From Amanita rubescens (Eukaryota; Basidiomycota; Agaricomycetes; Agaricales; Amanitaceae): 64,000 nt of DNA. The notes beneath the pieces were generated by a model. It saw nothing but the letters and a program-made list of their open reading frames with translations. It made no database searches and was not told where the DNA came from. Position numbers and translations under genes: made by a program. Positions 35,070 through 46,491 of this stretch are shown piece after piece. The DNA lies in the NCBI GenBank assembly GCA_015039365.1, contig WION01000127.1, forward strand, positions 1-64,000, in the 5' to 3' direction. Within the stretch, counting starts at the first letter, position 1; the number at the start of each line of letters is the position of its first letter.

Positions 35070-35570
35070 CTCAGGTGGCGGTGCTATGGAGGAAGCACCA
35101 CTTGCACTGAGAACTAGTTCAGCTATACAACAAATGGATGAACAATTGTGCATATAGACATGGCAAATAAGTGTACATATAGATATATGTGTGCACAAAA
35201 ATAATACAAATATTGTTGGAGGCACATTGGGAGTCATTACAGGGTAGTTTGGAAGTGTAATGAGGTAGTTGGGGTGATAGTTGGGGGTTGCAGGGGAACT
35301 GGAACGGGTCCAGGTGCTCACCTATATTGCCAGGACCAAGTTGGAGGTGCAATGGGGCAATTGGAGGTGTGAAGGGGCAGTACAGAGGTGCAATAGGGTG
35401 GTTATTACCATAGTTGGGGGAATGTATGGCATGGTTAGCACATGGAGCTGGAACAGGTGTCAGAGGAGGTGCGTAGGAAGTGTGAGGGGCAGGTGAGAAT
35501 GGGAAAGGAGGGGTTACACACCATACACCTGTCATTGTGGGGGTCTCTCCCTTGTCCTTGTGGCACTTCC

Positions 35571-36660
35571 TTGTCTACTTAACCAATTTGTCTGATGTGG
35601 TGGAGATGGTCTGTTTTTGGCCACTCCTGTTCTTGGGTGGTGAGACTGGGGCAGTGTTCAAACCATTGTGATCTCTGCATGGATGGAATCCATGTGGAAT
35701 CCAGGTAATGTCATTCCATGGAATTTCCTTACAATCCACAGAATTTGCCTGGAATCTGTACAGATTCCTTCTGGATTCCTTGTGCCTTTTTGGCAGAGGA
35801 TTGAGTGTCCTCAAACCCCCTCTGGAATGCCTGGAATCCACGCAGATTCCACACTGTTGGGATATTGATACGGTTACGGATAATATAAGTTGATTAGTTA
35901 ATATACGAGGGCGCACGAGTAAGTGAGCATGATGTCTTAGATGGGGGTGAGCACATTATTATTAGCTGCACAGCCTAAATTTACATATTTATACAAGTTC
36001 TACTGATTTCACTCACAGCTCGGACAATGCCGATGCTTGCCGTTACTTCCAACACACACAGAATCCGTGGGGGAGGGTAAAGAGCTCCCATGGATCATGG
36101 TGAGACCCTCAAGAACCAAAGCAAGCATGGCTTCTGCACCAATTTGTGCATGGCTTCAAATCAGTCACCTTTCAGTTTAGGCAGCTTGAAGGTAATTAGT
36201 GGTTTATTCACCCAATAGTCGACAGTGACTGACCTTCACACCCACTTGAAGGCCTAGTTCAATCAACCTTGCCTGAGAGGAGTTGCCATAGTCAAGCTTG
36301 TCCTGAGGTTGAATGTTCAAGATTTCTTCTACCTGGTCCATGGTATCTTGATCCAGGGTTGTCACCTTTTGCAAAGTCCAGGTCGAAGTTGAAGTCTTTT
36401 GCACTGTTCTAATGAGATTTGATATGTGTGGTGCACACCAGTCCAATTCCAACAAGTCTTGTCCCTGAAGATGACATGAGGTGATGAAAGAAATAGAAGA
36501 AAGACAATTTACATTTGCGATGATGATGAAGTCAGCAATCTTCTTGGCAGAAGAAGCATTAATCTTTGCCCTGTCAGTGGGTGATATCATAGCACAAATG
36601 TTAATTTGCCAGCTGGCAATAGCATGGATGGAGAGGTGGTTAAAAAATGTTGGGTGCACC
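35571..36660. other. Unassigned DNA with GGAATCC words and a minus open frame
   Basis: About 35670-35860 has many TGGAATCC/GGAATTTCC words. The minus frame 36659-36204 (about 151 codons) has no recognised domain and may belong to the PIF-like accessory gene or another remnant. It ends where the LTR fragment at 36661 starts. Confidence 0.35.
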
Positions 36661-36755
36661 TGTTGAATATTGAGTGATTAAACATCAGATATTGCTCAAA
36701 TCCTTTATATTTAGTGTTACAATACTATATTTATATTCTTTGTTTTGTGTATAAT
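36661..36755 (+). repeat. Copia LTR 5' fragment
   Basis: Matches the first 95 bp or so of the 377-bp LTR (TGTTGAATATTGAGTGATTA...TGTGTATAATG) and then diverges. It could be the remnant of the 5' LTR of the copia body or an independent fragment. Confidence 0.8.
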
Positions 36756-37838
36756 GGCACTCATTAGGGACTGAGTCTGCCAGTGGAGCCTGATGACTTT
36801 TAATTGTAATTGCTATGCTGTGATCAAATATTATGTGTACTGTGCAGCTTGTTTTTCTCCATTTCAAGTACTCTCATGGACAGTGCCAGACCAAGGCAAC
36901 CAGCTTCACAACTCATGCCTGGCTTGAGTAGCTTTGTGCCTTCTCCTGGCATCTCCACTATTTAGTGCCTGGAGGTTCTGCCAACTCAGTCAAGGGTAGT
37001 CTGTGGGCTGCAAATTCAGTATTCCCTTTCTTTTCCTCTTCACCCCTCAACCAATCTTCTGAACAAAACTTTGCCAGTTCAGAGTCCGGTGCACCCACCA
37101 AGTCTCTGAAGGTAACTGGTGGTGACTGGTCACTGTGGAGCTCTGTTCTTTTCTCTGCCTATTTCGCTCCCAGGCACAAAGGGACCAAAGTGGAGGCACA
37201 GCACCCAGCTCTGGAATGGAAATACAGGGAAAAAAATAGCAGGTGCACCAGAGACCAGCAAGACATAAGCCTCAGCCACTTGAGGGGGCTTGCATGTTCC
37301 TATATTCACTTTGAATCCTTGGACTCCTGGCCTGCCAGTTTCATGAAAGCCCACCACAAAGCCTCCCTCTGGCTTTAGCAGGCCTTCCTCATTGTGCTGA
37401 TGAAATGGAAGGTTCCATTTATGGGTTCCACCTGCCTGATCAGCCCATCAAAAAACTCTAATCAGACAGGGACAGATCATGTGTCTCCATAACTAGTTAG
37501 AGGTCATTTTCAAATTAATAGGCTTTGTCAAGAAATGCAGACTTAAAATAAATAAATTTTGACTTGTTCCCTTCCTCCTGCACCTAGATGTCACCAAGGC
37601 CTATGTACATTGTATAATATACCATTTTTGGCCCTCAGTGGTCAGGACTTATCACAAATTGCTGAGGTGCTACTTATGGAAGGTGGTTGAGCTTCCATAA
37701 AAGGAAGTTTGCCAGACCTTGGCCTTGTCATTGTCTCACACATAGAACTTGTCAAACAAATATTGATTAGCAGGAGTATGTAGATATATAAGAACATTGG
37801 AGAAAATGAAGGAATGTTGAAAAAAACAATGCCAGATC
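36756..37838. other. Unassigned, no gene recognised
   Basis: Short open frames on both strands lack domains or splice support. CpG is scarce. It may include copia 5' untranslated DNA. Confidence 0.4.
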
Positions 37839-38225
37839 TTAGGTATCATTGGTATACTCATTGCTCTCACCTTCTCCATCCGATTCTTCAGCCTCATCAT
37901 CAATGAATGCTGTGGACTTGTACTTTCCCTTCATCAGACAATGACTACATCTGGGACTGTCTTCCTCTTCACCTTCATTCTCTTCCTCAGGTTCAACTTC
38001 TTCAACATCCTTGGTGGCTGGGGCCCACTTTTTTCTCAGCTTCCCCTTATCTGAATGAACTTTCCACTTACAGCCTACAACAATTCCATTCTTGATCTTG
38101 GCTGCATAAGCATCCATATGTTCCTTGAATTTGGCATCAGTGAGCCAAACCCATTTGCAATGTTTTTTGACTAGTTGATGTTGCAGATAGAGTGCAGGGT
38201 AGCAAATGGGATGCTTGGTGGCCAT
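37839..38225 (-). CDS. Small hypothetical ORF, 128 codons
   Basis: Open minus frame starting MATKHPICYPALYLQHQ with a basic middle (WKVHSDKGKLRKKW), a strongly acidic stretch (EEVEPEEENEGEEEDS), a Cys pair and an acidic tail. No family recognised. It lies next to the copia gag in opposite orientation and could be a fragment of a transposon accessory gene. Coding status is uncertain. Confidence 0.3.
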   Translation of the reverse strand: MATKHPICYPALYLQHQLVKKHCKWVWLTDAKFKEHMDAYAAKIKNGIVVGCKWKVHSDKGKLRKKWAPATKDVEEVEPEEENEGEEEDSPRCSHCLMKGKYKSTAFIDDEAEESDGEGESNEYTNDT

Positions 38226-38354
38226 CTGTCAAGCTTGATGTGATACTTTTGAATGATTGATATATCATAGTTTGAATAACTCATCATAATCTTCTTCTTA
38301 TTCATAGTGATAAATAAGCCCTAGATTGAAATCAACAGCTGGCAAAAAATAATA

Positions 38355-38867
38355 ATGGCCACTCAACTAAGTCCTTCAGTGATTAGAGACAAACATTCTG
38401 TGTGCATTGACTTCACATTGGACAAATTGGATGATGAATTGCTGTGTATGGCAATGATTCGTGCTCTGCCAGAGAGCTTTGCCAATTTGACTTCCAATTT
38501 GTTATTGGTGGATAAATTGGACAAGAGTGTAATCCTCCAAGCCTTCAAATTGGAGGAATTAAACCAAAAACATCGAGCTGATGTGGGAGAGGGCCAATAG
38601 AGCAGGGACATCAAGCTATAGAGGTGGAAGAGGTGGTAGCAGAGGTGGCAGAGGGGGTGGTCACCATAATGGGTTCAAAACGAAGCTTACATGCTTCTTA
38701 TGTGGAGAGGAAGGACATATGGTGGCAAAATGTCCAAAAAACAAGGTGACGGATGCACCTAGTGCCAATAAGGCAGAGGAGGGAAAGGAGGCAGAGACTG
38801 CTGAAAAGGCAGGAAATGCAAGTCATGTTCATTATAATGCATTTGGGACTTCTGCTGACCATCGTTT
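38355..38867 (+). pseudogene. Copia Gag remnant
   Basis: Gag UBN2/Retrotran_gag-like segment MAMIRALPESFANLTSNLL and VILQAFKLEELNQ, then a frameshift near 38590, a GGRGG-rich linker and a clear CCHC knuckle CFLCGEEGHMVAKC near 38693. It packages element RNA in intact copies. The frame is cut by a solo LTR at 38868 (TSD CGTTT), after which the protease continues. Confidence 0.8.
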
Positions 38868-39244
38868 TGTTGAATATTGAGTGATTAAACATCAGATATC
38901 GCTCAAATCCTTTATATTTAGTATTACTATACTATATTCTTTATTTTGTGTATAATGAGTTAGTTTATAGGTGTAGCGGTTGTGTCTGTGGACAAAACGC
39001 GATATAGTGGACACCTAAACTCACGCCTGATGGGATAGGTAGTAAATAGAACCAAACAGGCCAGGTTTCCTTACATGTAGGGAACTACAGTACCTACACT
39101 TGGATATAGACTTGATATAACTGCTATCAACTATTATAGACCGCATTTGTGAACGTCTAAAGCGTGTATTAAGTCTATCAGAGGGCTAGACAACTACTAC
39201 AACATTTGTAGTCAGTTGCAACAACACTTGGCGCATTTTTAACA
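38868..39244 (+). repeat. Solo copia LTR, 377 bp, TSD CGTTT
   Basis: Full copy; CGTTT at 38863-38867 and 39245-39249. It splits gag from protease of the copia body. Confidence 0.95.
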
Positions 39245-39871
39245 CGTTTTGACTGGAATACAGACTCAGGGGCCACTTCTCATATGACCCCACATAGACA
39301 TTGGTTCAAAACCTACACCAAAATGCGAAAAGAGGTTAGGTTGGTACATCATACTGTGATATATACAGAGGGAGTTGGGTCTGTTGTATTTAAACCAGTT
39401 ATAGATGGAAAACCAGCTAGAGAGGTTGAATTTGCTAGAGTGTTACATGTGCCAGACTTACAGAATAATCTTTTCTCTGTCTTATTATACCTTACACAAC
39501 ATAGAGGGTTTAATGTACATATCTCGAAGTCTATAATGAAATTTGAAAAAGGTAGTCAGTGATTTGTCCAAGTACTTCAAGTTGAAGGACTTGGGAGAGA
39601 CATTGTACTTGCTTGGAGTTGCTATTAGGACGGATAGAGCAAACAGAAAGATCTATCTTTCACAAAAGCAGTACATTATATTATGGACATCTTGAAGCGA
39701 TTTGGCATGGTGAATTGCAGTACAGTGGACACACCAATGAATCCTGGTTTGAAGCTTTCACAAGATCAGTGCCCTAAAAGCAATGAGGAGATGAAGGAAA
39801 TGAAAGACATTCCTTATATCAGTGCAGTGGGCTCAGTCATGTATTTGACCATGATGACAAGACCAGATATT
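39245..39871 (+). pseudogene. Copia protease and RT C-terminal remnant
   Basis: Protease motif DSGATSHMTPHRHWF with the catalytic Asp, then LHVPDLQNNLFSV. At about 39562 the reading jumps to RT thumb/connection sequence (KDLGETLYLLGVAI, YIIMDILKRFGMVNCSTVDT and YLTMMTRPDI), showing an internal deletion of integrase and RT palm. It is cut at 39872 by a PIF-like element. Confidence 0.85.
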
Positions 39872-40002
39872 AAGGGAATGCAAAGTTGATGAATCGACCA
39901 TTTCGGAACGGTTGATTCAGTTGTGATTTAAGTGAAGTGAATTGATTCAACTTTGACTGGATTTGTAACATTAGTTTCGAGCCAATTCAGTTTCAGCTGA
40001 GT

Positions 40003-41956
40003 TTGAATTTGAGATATCGGATTGAACAGAGCTCTCTTCCTCACTCCCAGGCCATGCCACATACATCTGAGCACCAGCAACTCATCAAGCAACTCATCCA
40101 GGAGGCCTACATCACTCAGCTCATTATCTCTAATAACAGTGATAGTGACAGTGGCAGTGACTTGGACTCTAATGTGGAGATGGATTCCTCCTCAAGTGGC
40201 CCTGACTCCTCGGATAGCTCTTCTGACTCTAGTTCTGGATCTGATGGCATTACCTCTGCTGTCATCAAGTACCTGTTAAAAATGCGCCAAGTGTAGTTAC
40301 AACTCACTACAAATGTTGTAGTAGTTGTCTAGCCCTCTGATAGACTCAATACACGCTTTAGATGTTCACAAATGCGGTCTATAACAATTGATAGCAGTGA
40401 TATTAAGTCTATATCCAAGTGTAGGTACTGTAGTTCCCTACATGTAAGGAAACCTGGCCTGTTTGGTTCTATTTACTACCTATCCCATCAGGCGTGAGTT
40501 TAGGTGTCCACTATATCGCGGTTTGTCCACAGACACAACTGCTACACCTATAAACTAGCTCATTATACACAAAATAAAGAATATAGTATTGTAACACTAA
40601 ATATAAAGCATTTGAGTGATATTTGATGTTTAATCACTCAATATTCAACAGTACCTTGGCTGAGATTTCTTGCCATTACTACAAGGTAGAGCAACGCTCA
40701 ATCCCTAAAACTAATGTCAACCTCCAACTGCTTCTCAACCAATACAAAACAGATTTCCCTGATATCTTTTGCTCCTACCTTCGCATTTCACCTGCCTGCT
40801 TTGATGATCTCCTCCTCACTATCTCTGATCATCCTATCTTCCACAACAACTCCAACAACTCTCAGATGGCTGTTGATATTCAACTGGCTATCACCTTGTA
40901 TCATTTTGGACATTATGGGAATGCAGCAGTTACAAATGAAGTGGCTCTCTGGGCTGGTGTTGGCTATGACACTGTCCGTAATGCCACTGCTAGTGTCATG
41001 GTTGCTATCTATGATGAAAGGTTCCATCATGCTACCATGCCATGGCCTAGTGGGGCAGAGGTTGAATCTGCCTAAGGCATGGGTGGAAGCTAACTCATGT
41101 CCTGCATGGCACAATGATTGGCTGATGATTGGTGGGACTCTTGTTCCCATTTTTCAACACCCTCATGATTTTGGAAATGCATTTCGATCAAAAGTCAAAT
41201 TATTCACTTAATGTTCAGGTGAGTGATGATTCACTGTACAATTCATTTAAATTAATGAATGACTAGATCATATCCACTCCTCAATTACAAATAGTTGATT
41301 ATGGAGTAGGACTGCCAGGGAGTCAGCATGATTCCACAGCATGGCAAGAAACATGTCTTCCCACTGAACATCATCAACTGTTGGGTCCTGAAGAATTTGT
41401 GTGGGCTGATTCAGCATATCCAGTGCACAAGTGGTGCCAGGCACCTTATAAAGAGTGAGGCTGTCTTTGAAAACTTAGGACATACCTAATCTGTGTTCAA
41501 GGCCTGAAAAAAATAGTCAAGAGAACACCACCTACAATTACCATGTATGTATCTTGCATCCGCATTTGTTCAGAACATTGCATTGGGTTCTTGAAGGGCA
41601 GATGGTCATCACTCCGTGGCCTTAGAGTGCGAATTGACTCTGTTCAAGACAAATCATTTGCCACCCTATGGGTCATCAGTTGTATCCACCTGTATAACTT
41701 TACACTCATGCATGAACAAGGTATGGATATGGAGGCTGACCAGTTTTATCTCAGAGGGGTGCAGTTGATGGAGCAAGAGAGGGTTGCAGTGGAGCATTGG
41801 CAGAGTATGCTTGCTGAACAATTGTTCACTGTAGAGGACGATGATGAGGCTGTCAGCTTGCTTGAGGGGAAATTGAGGAGGGAAACCCCGAATGAAGGAA
41901 GCTTTATTTTCTTTCTCATTTGGAGCCAACAATGTGATCCTGCATTTTATATATGA
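40003..41956 (+). pseudogene. PIF/Harbinger-like DDE transposase C, LTR-interrupted
   Basis: An N-terminal serine/acidic region (40003-40270) is cut by a solo LTR and resumes at 40651: YLRISPACFDDLLLTISDHP, LAITLYHFGHYGNAA, WAGVGYDTVRNATASVM. The catalytic core follows in pieces: GTLVPIFQHPHDFGN, first Asp in DYGVGLPGSQHDST, second in EFVWADSAYPVHKW, and Glu in SEHCIGFLKGRWSSLRGLR, then a C-terminal helical tail. The DYG...D / WADSAYP / EH.IGxLKGRW set is typical of fungal PIF/Harbinger (HARBI1-like) enzymes. Stops, frameshifts and the LTR make it inactive. Confidence 0.85.
40274..40650 (-). repeat. Solo copia LTR, reverse, TSD GTACC
   Basis: Full copy; GTACC at 40269-40273 and 40651-40655. 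It interrupts the PIF-like transposase gene and is therefore younger than that insertion. Confidence 0.95.
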
Positions 41957-42189
41957 CTTTATATGATTTATATCCAGCTGCTTGGCAACACATAGTGACT
42001 GTGATTAAAAGGAATGTAGGAGGGTATCTAGCTAAGTACTAGCTGAGTAGTAGTATCAAAAGGAATGGAGGCTGAAAGAGTGGAAAGGTGAAAAGAGTGT
42101 CAGGGTATAAGCTGAGTAGCTAAAGAGTTAGTAAAGTAATTAGCGGAAAAGGGTAGTAGGATCAATAGAAGGGAAGGGAGATGGATTAC

Positions 42190-43515
42190 TAGAAGGAGCT
42201 CCAGGTCGTAAGTGAGCCTGTGCCCTCAATCGCTCAATTTCCAAAGTATGTTTCATCATCTCAAGCTCATGCTGGCCACGTCGTTCCTCCAGCCTAAACT
42301 CATGTTCACGCTTCTCTCAATCAGCTTCAAGGCTGTTCCTTGTCAAGTTATGTTTGAGCCTTGATTTGAGCCACAGAGATGTGTGTCTTTTGGTTTTGTT
42401 CACTGACATCTTTAAGGTGATCAAAGGCACTCAACTTGCGCTTCTGAGGAATGATCTTTTGTGGCTCTGAAGCTGATGGAGTAGGAGGATGCAGTGGTGC
42501 AAGAACAGCAGGTGGAGCTTGGCTGTTCTCAGGAGAGGGTGATGATTTCACAGAATCCTCATCATCACCAAAGTCATCCCAATCAGGAGAATGACAAGAT
42601 GCAGACTTGACATTATCAGTCATTTGTTCATGAAATAAATGTAGCAACTCACCATTGGCTCTGCCACATTCTCAACAGCTTGCAAGTCAAGTGAGGAAGA
42701 ACTATTTGCCAAAGCTGAACGATCATAGACAGGATTGACTCAACAAGCGGTGTAAATGCTTGTACCACTTGAATTTGGCTTTGATTTTTTCTTTGATACA
42801 TGTTAAACACGTCCAATCATCAATGAAGTTGATTACTCACCCCAAGTGTTGTGTAATGGAGTGAGTCCCAACTGTGATCTCCAACTCACGGTCAGCTTCA
42901 ACTCTAAGCCTTGACCTGTTTCACCAAGCTCCTTTCAGAAAGCCTGGTATTTCTTCTTCAAACTGATGCACCTAAGCCCAGAAAAGATAAAGAAGAAAGG
43001 GTTACTTACTTTGAAACACGGTTTTTAACTGCATGTGCAAGTTTCTCCATGTTTGTCTCTGGGTGAGTGGGAAAGAGTTGCAGAGCAATCAAGCGGCAAG
43101 TCTGAATAAGACTCAAGCCACTACTAGTGACGGAGTGATCATCACCTCCCTTGAAGCCAAAGGCCTTCCGGCAACATATACTGTCCTCAATGATTGTGAG
43201 GAGAGTGTCAGAGTAGTGATGAAAAGCAGGATCATGCCAGCTATGCCAGAGTTCAATAAAACAAACATGAATAATGAATAATGAATAATGACACACTGAA
43301 TGACATCCTCCTTCATCATTGTTCCCAGGTTCATTCTCCTTGTCTGAGGCATTGCCGTCATCTGTACTGACAGTGTGAGAGGCCTTCAAAGGCTTCTTCC
43401 TTGGCTTTCCTTTTTTAGCCCATGCAAGCAACAGCTGAGCTTCGAGAACCTCATGGGGAGTTGGAGGGACCACAGTGGAGGCCCCTTGAGGTTGCTGAGT
43501 GGCCTTGCTGGCCAT
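42190..43515 (-). pseudogene. Accessory (Myb/SANT-like) gene of the PIF-like element
   Basis: Minus-strand pieces: MASKATQQPQGAS and LEAQLLLAWAKKGKPRKKPL (43515 downward), WHDPAFHHYSDTLLTIIED and CCRKAFGFKGGDDHSVTSSG, a spliced ISLKKKYQAF followed by TGA where Arg is expected, then KELGETGQGL (about 42950-42910), and an acidic C-terminal region DWDDFGDDEDSVKSSPSPEN with PQKRKLSAFDHLKD (42647-42348). The order (short helical DNA-binding segment, GETGQGL, acidic tail) matches the second gene I recall in mushroom PIF/Harbinger elements, which helps the transposase enter the nucleus and bind ends. The Myb call is family inference. Confidence 0.55.
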
Positions 43516-43924
43516 AATAGAGTAGAGAGAGACGATGATGCAGTGGGGTGGAGAATGCGCGTGCTTTGGGATGTTTTAAAACTCCAACCAGACATTGCCT
43601 GCTACAGCCGCAACACTTGCTACAGTAATTCTTAAGCATGAGAACCATGCCAACTTTTGAATCGACCATTCCAAAACGGTCGATTTGTCAACTTTGTATT
43701 CCCCTATTGCGGAACCTGCAAGTGTTTTGGCTCGCTTTAACAATAATCCTGGAATGGCACATTGGAAGGCAGTCAAACACTTGTTGAGATACTTAGCTGG
43801 GACACTGGAAATGGAATTGGAGCTTGGGCCTGATCCTGATTGCAACGAACTCGTCAGAGCATATGCTGATGCTGATCATGGTGGTAAGAAAGACAATGGA
43901 AAGTCCACTACTGGATATATCATC

Positions 43925-44299
43925 TGTTAAAAATGCGCCAAGTGTAGTTACAACTCACTACAAATGTTGTAGTAGTTGTCTAGCCCTCTGATAGACTCGA
44001 TACACGCTTTAGACGTTCACAAATGTGTCTATAACAATTGATAGCAGTGATATTAAGTCTATATCCAAGTGTAGGTACTGTAGTTCCCTCATGTAAGGAA
44101 ACCTGGCCTGTTTGGTTCTATTTACTACCTATCCCATCAGGCGTGAGTTTAGGTGTCCACTATATCGCGTTTTGTCCACAGACACAACCGCTACACCTAT
44201 AAACTAGCTCATTATACACAAAATAAAGAATATAGTATTGTAACACTAAATATAAAGCATTTGAGTGATATCTGATGTTTAATCACTCAATCTTCAACA
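43925..44299 (-). repeat. Solo copia LTR, reverse, TSD TCATC
   Basis: 375 bp; TCATC at 43920-43924 and 44300-44304. It splits the RNase H domain of the copia body. Confidence 0.95.
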
Positions 44300-44550
44300 T
44301 CATCAAAGTGGGATCTGGAGCTGTCAGTTGGAGTAGCAAGTTGCAACCTATTGTGGCACTCTCTACAATGGAAGCTGAATATGTCACAGCATGTGTGGCT
44401 GGGAAGGAAATCAGGTGGATGCAGAAGTTGTTGGAAGAGATGGGATATATGGTGCCTAAGCCTACAAAGCTGTTCATGGACAATCAGTCAGCTATCAGTG
44501 TAGTGAAGAACCCAGAACATCATGGGCACATGAAGCATCTAGACTTGTGC

Positions 44551-46252
44551 TGTTGAATATTGAGTGATTAAACATCAGATATCGCTTTATATTTAGTATT
44601 ACTATACTATATTCTTTATTTTGTGTATAATGAGTTAGTTTATAGGTGTAGTGGTTGTGTCTGAGGACAAAACGCGATGTAGTGGACACCTAAACTCATG
44701 TAGTGTTGCCGAAGCTAGGCTAGGCTGGCTACTGCTAAGCTAAGTCACTGGAGCCGATTTTTCGGCTCACCCGGCATCAGGGAGCTGGCTATAGCTGGCT
44801 TAGCCCTTGATTTGTCAGCACACCCAGTGTTGAAAGGTATTGAGGCTCATCAACTGCACCCTGCCTGCACCCATGTTTGCACACTTAATTAAACAATCTG
44901 TGGGGCTCAGATGGTTGCTTTGGGTACCCTAGCAAGCACCTGGGGTAGTCAGACCTATTATTTAGTGGCAAATCGCATTTATTTCATGTAATAACTATGT
45001 AAAGCTTAATTGTCATGCATAGCTAAGACATAAATGGTATTTTCATGGATTCCTGTATGGTTAATTATGGTTTGGGCAGAAATGAATGGGAAATGACTGA
45101 AAAATGCGAGGCCAAATTGGTCACTTGAGCAAAGAAATAGGAATACTGAAAGAATGGACACACCACTCGTCAAATGGATAGCACGACGAGTGAGAGCGAT
45201 GAAAACCCTTGAAGATGACGCCTGGTTGAGGTAGAATGGACCAGAAATGGATGAGATATGGCTAAAGAGCCATTGTTGCCAAGTCTGCAGAAAGTCTGTT
45301 GAATCATGGATGATTGAAGGAGCGGTTTGATAAGCGGTTAAGGCAACGAGGAAGAGTGGTAGAGGGAGGGGCTTGAATTTGATGTCATACAAATAGAAAT
45401 CTGAGGAGAAATGAATGAAATATGGTCAGATAAGGTCAGTGGAGGTGATGACTTGCCTGTGCAAGAACAAGAGTAGAACTGGTTAAGCTGTTGATGCAGT
45501 GAGGGAGGACATAGTATACCTTGACGCATAAATGAAGGGAATCTGACCATAGCCAGGTGAGATATGGCTTGACAAGTCTTCCTAGACTGGTCCTAACAAC
45601 AGAAAACATGGAATTGCGAAGGAGTGAGGCTGGCGCTCGTCAAATGGCTGTTACTGACAGAAAGATCTATGAGAGCACTTTCTATCGATACCTGGTTCAA
45701 GCAAATCGGTGCAGAAATGGATGAGTTACAACATTATCAAGCTCACCTGGTCCTTGACCTCATCCATAACACCCACTACACTTCCACCAGTCATACAACA
45801 GCTTCACATCCATCCTAAGGTGGTGAGGGAGTGAGGGGTAAGCCTCCTGAGTGGGATTTTTCGCTAGGGAGGGCTGGGGCTGCTCTTGGTCGAAGGGCAC
45901 CTATACACCAGCTATAGCCAGCTTTAGCCGGCGATGAGCCCTGAGCTAAATTTAGACTCCAGCTTGGCTACTAAACGGCTCGGCTAAGCTGACTAATGGC
46001 TTCTAGCCTAGCCGATGGCAACACTAACTCACGCCTGATGGGATAGGTAGTAAATAGAACCAAACAGGCCAGGTTTCCTTACATGTAGGGAACTACAGTA
46101 CCTACACTTGGATATAGACTTGATATAACTGCTATCAACTATTATAGACCACATTTGTGAACGTCTAAAGCATGTATTAAGTCTATCGGAGGGCTAGACA
46201 ACTACTACAACATTTGTAGTCAGTCACAACAACGCTTGGTGCATTTTTAACA
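44551..46252 (+). repeat. Solo copia LTR, TSD TGTGC, split by a hAT-like element
   Basis: The first part 44551-44700 and second part 46027-46252 together make one LTR; TGTGC at 44546-44550 and 46253-46257. The interruption lies after CACCTAAACTCATG. Confidence 0.95.
44701..46026. mobile_element. Non-autonomous hAT-like element, 1326 bp
   Basis: Ends TAGTGTTGCCGAAGCTAGGC and (inverted) TAGTGTTGCCATCGGCTAGG. It is flanked by ACTCATG (44694-44700) and ACTCACG (46027-46033), a 7-8 bp duplication with one C-to-T change at a CpG. Subterminal zones are rich in GCTAAGC/CTAGGCTGGC words. No transposase recognised inside. Confidence 0.85.
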
Positions 46253-46491
46253 TGTGCTTCTACTGGCTTTGAGATAAAGCGGAGCAGGGATTCATTGAGC
46301 CTGTCTACTTGCAAACAGATCAAATGCCAGCTGACTTGTTAACAAAGGCATTGCCCAGAGTCAAAGTGATGTTTCTTCAAAAACTTATGGGTCTTGTGAT
46401 ATGAAGGCTAGTAGGATTAGGGGGAAGGTGAAGGATGGATAGGTTTGGGGGGAAGCTTAGATGAGTGGAGTGATGTATAATCAGGGGGAAG

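Larger units (their letters stand above)
33600..35535 (-). pseudogene. Second (Myb/SANT-like accessory) gene of the PIF-like element, cut by two solo LTRs
   Basis: Minus-strand pieces at 35535-35119 (proline-rich, PPFPFSPAPHTSYAPPLTP), 34690-34370 (SSESSDSDKEGLSKISDNSE) and 33974-33600 (GSSQSLSSCARGKKQKSDQG). They are separated by complete copia LTRs at 34697-35069 and 33988-34364. PIF/Harbinger elements carry a second gene for a Myb/SANT-like DNA-binding partner of the transposase. The basic-serine C-terminal piece matches what I recall of that partner in mushrooms, but the Myb helices themselves are not visible here. The assignment is inference from family organisation and position. Confidence 0.45.
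39872..43704 (+). mobile_element. PIF/Harbinger-like DNA transposon, 3.83 kb, nested in copia
   Basis: Terminal inverted repeats GGGAATGCAAAGTTGA with GAATCGACCATTTCGGAACG inside on the left, and on the right (read inverted) GGGGAATACAAAGTTGAC with CGACCGTTTTGGAATGG. The copia sequence resumes after it (DI | AEPASVLARFNNNPG). TATT occurs at both borders (39868-39871 and 43705-43708), a possible short target duplication. It contains a transposase on plus and a second gene on minus, the usual two-gene layout, and is itself cut by a solo LTR. Confidence 0.8.
38355..46491 (+). mobile_element. Ty1/copia retrotransposon body, deleted and heavily nested
   Basis: Gag, protease, a deleted RT and RNase H remnants lie in order on the plus strand. 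They are interrupted by solo LTRs at 38868, 43925 and 44551 and by a PIF-like element at 39872. The body ends at a polypurine tract AATCAGGGGGAAG directly before a 377-bp-family LTR at 46492. That position shows the LTR family belongs to this copia element. Integrase and most of RT are missing between about 39562 and 39565. Confidence 0.85.
43705..46491 (+). pseudogene. Copia RNase H and 3' end
   Basis: Continues the copia body: ARFNNNPGMAHWKAVKHLLR, YADADHGGKKDNGKSTTGYI (catalytic Asp region), a solo LTR at 43925-44299, then SWSSKLQPIVALSTMEAEYV (catalytic Glu), DNQSAISVVKNPEHHGHMKH, another LTR at 44551-46252, and finally PADLLTKALPR near 46330. The end is followed by purine-rich DNA and the PPT before 46492. 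The reading is cut twice by LTRs but the pieces remain largely open. Confidence 0.85.
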
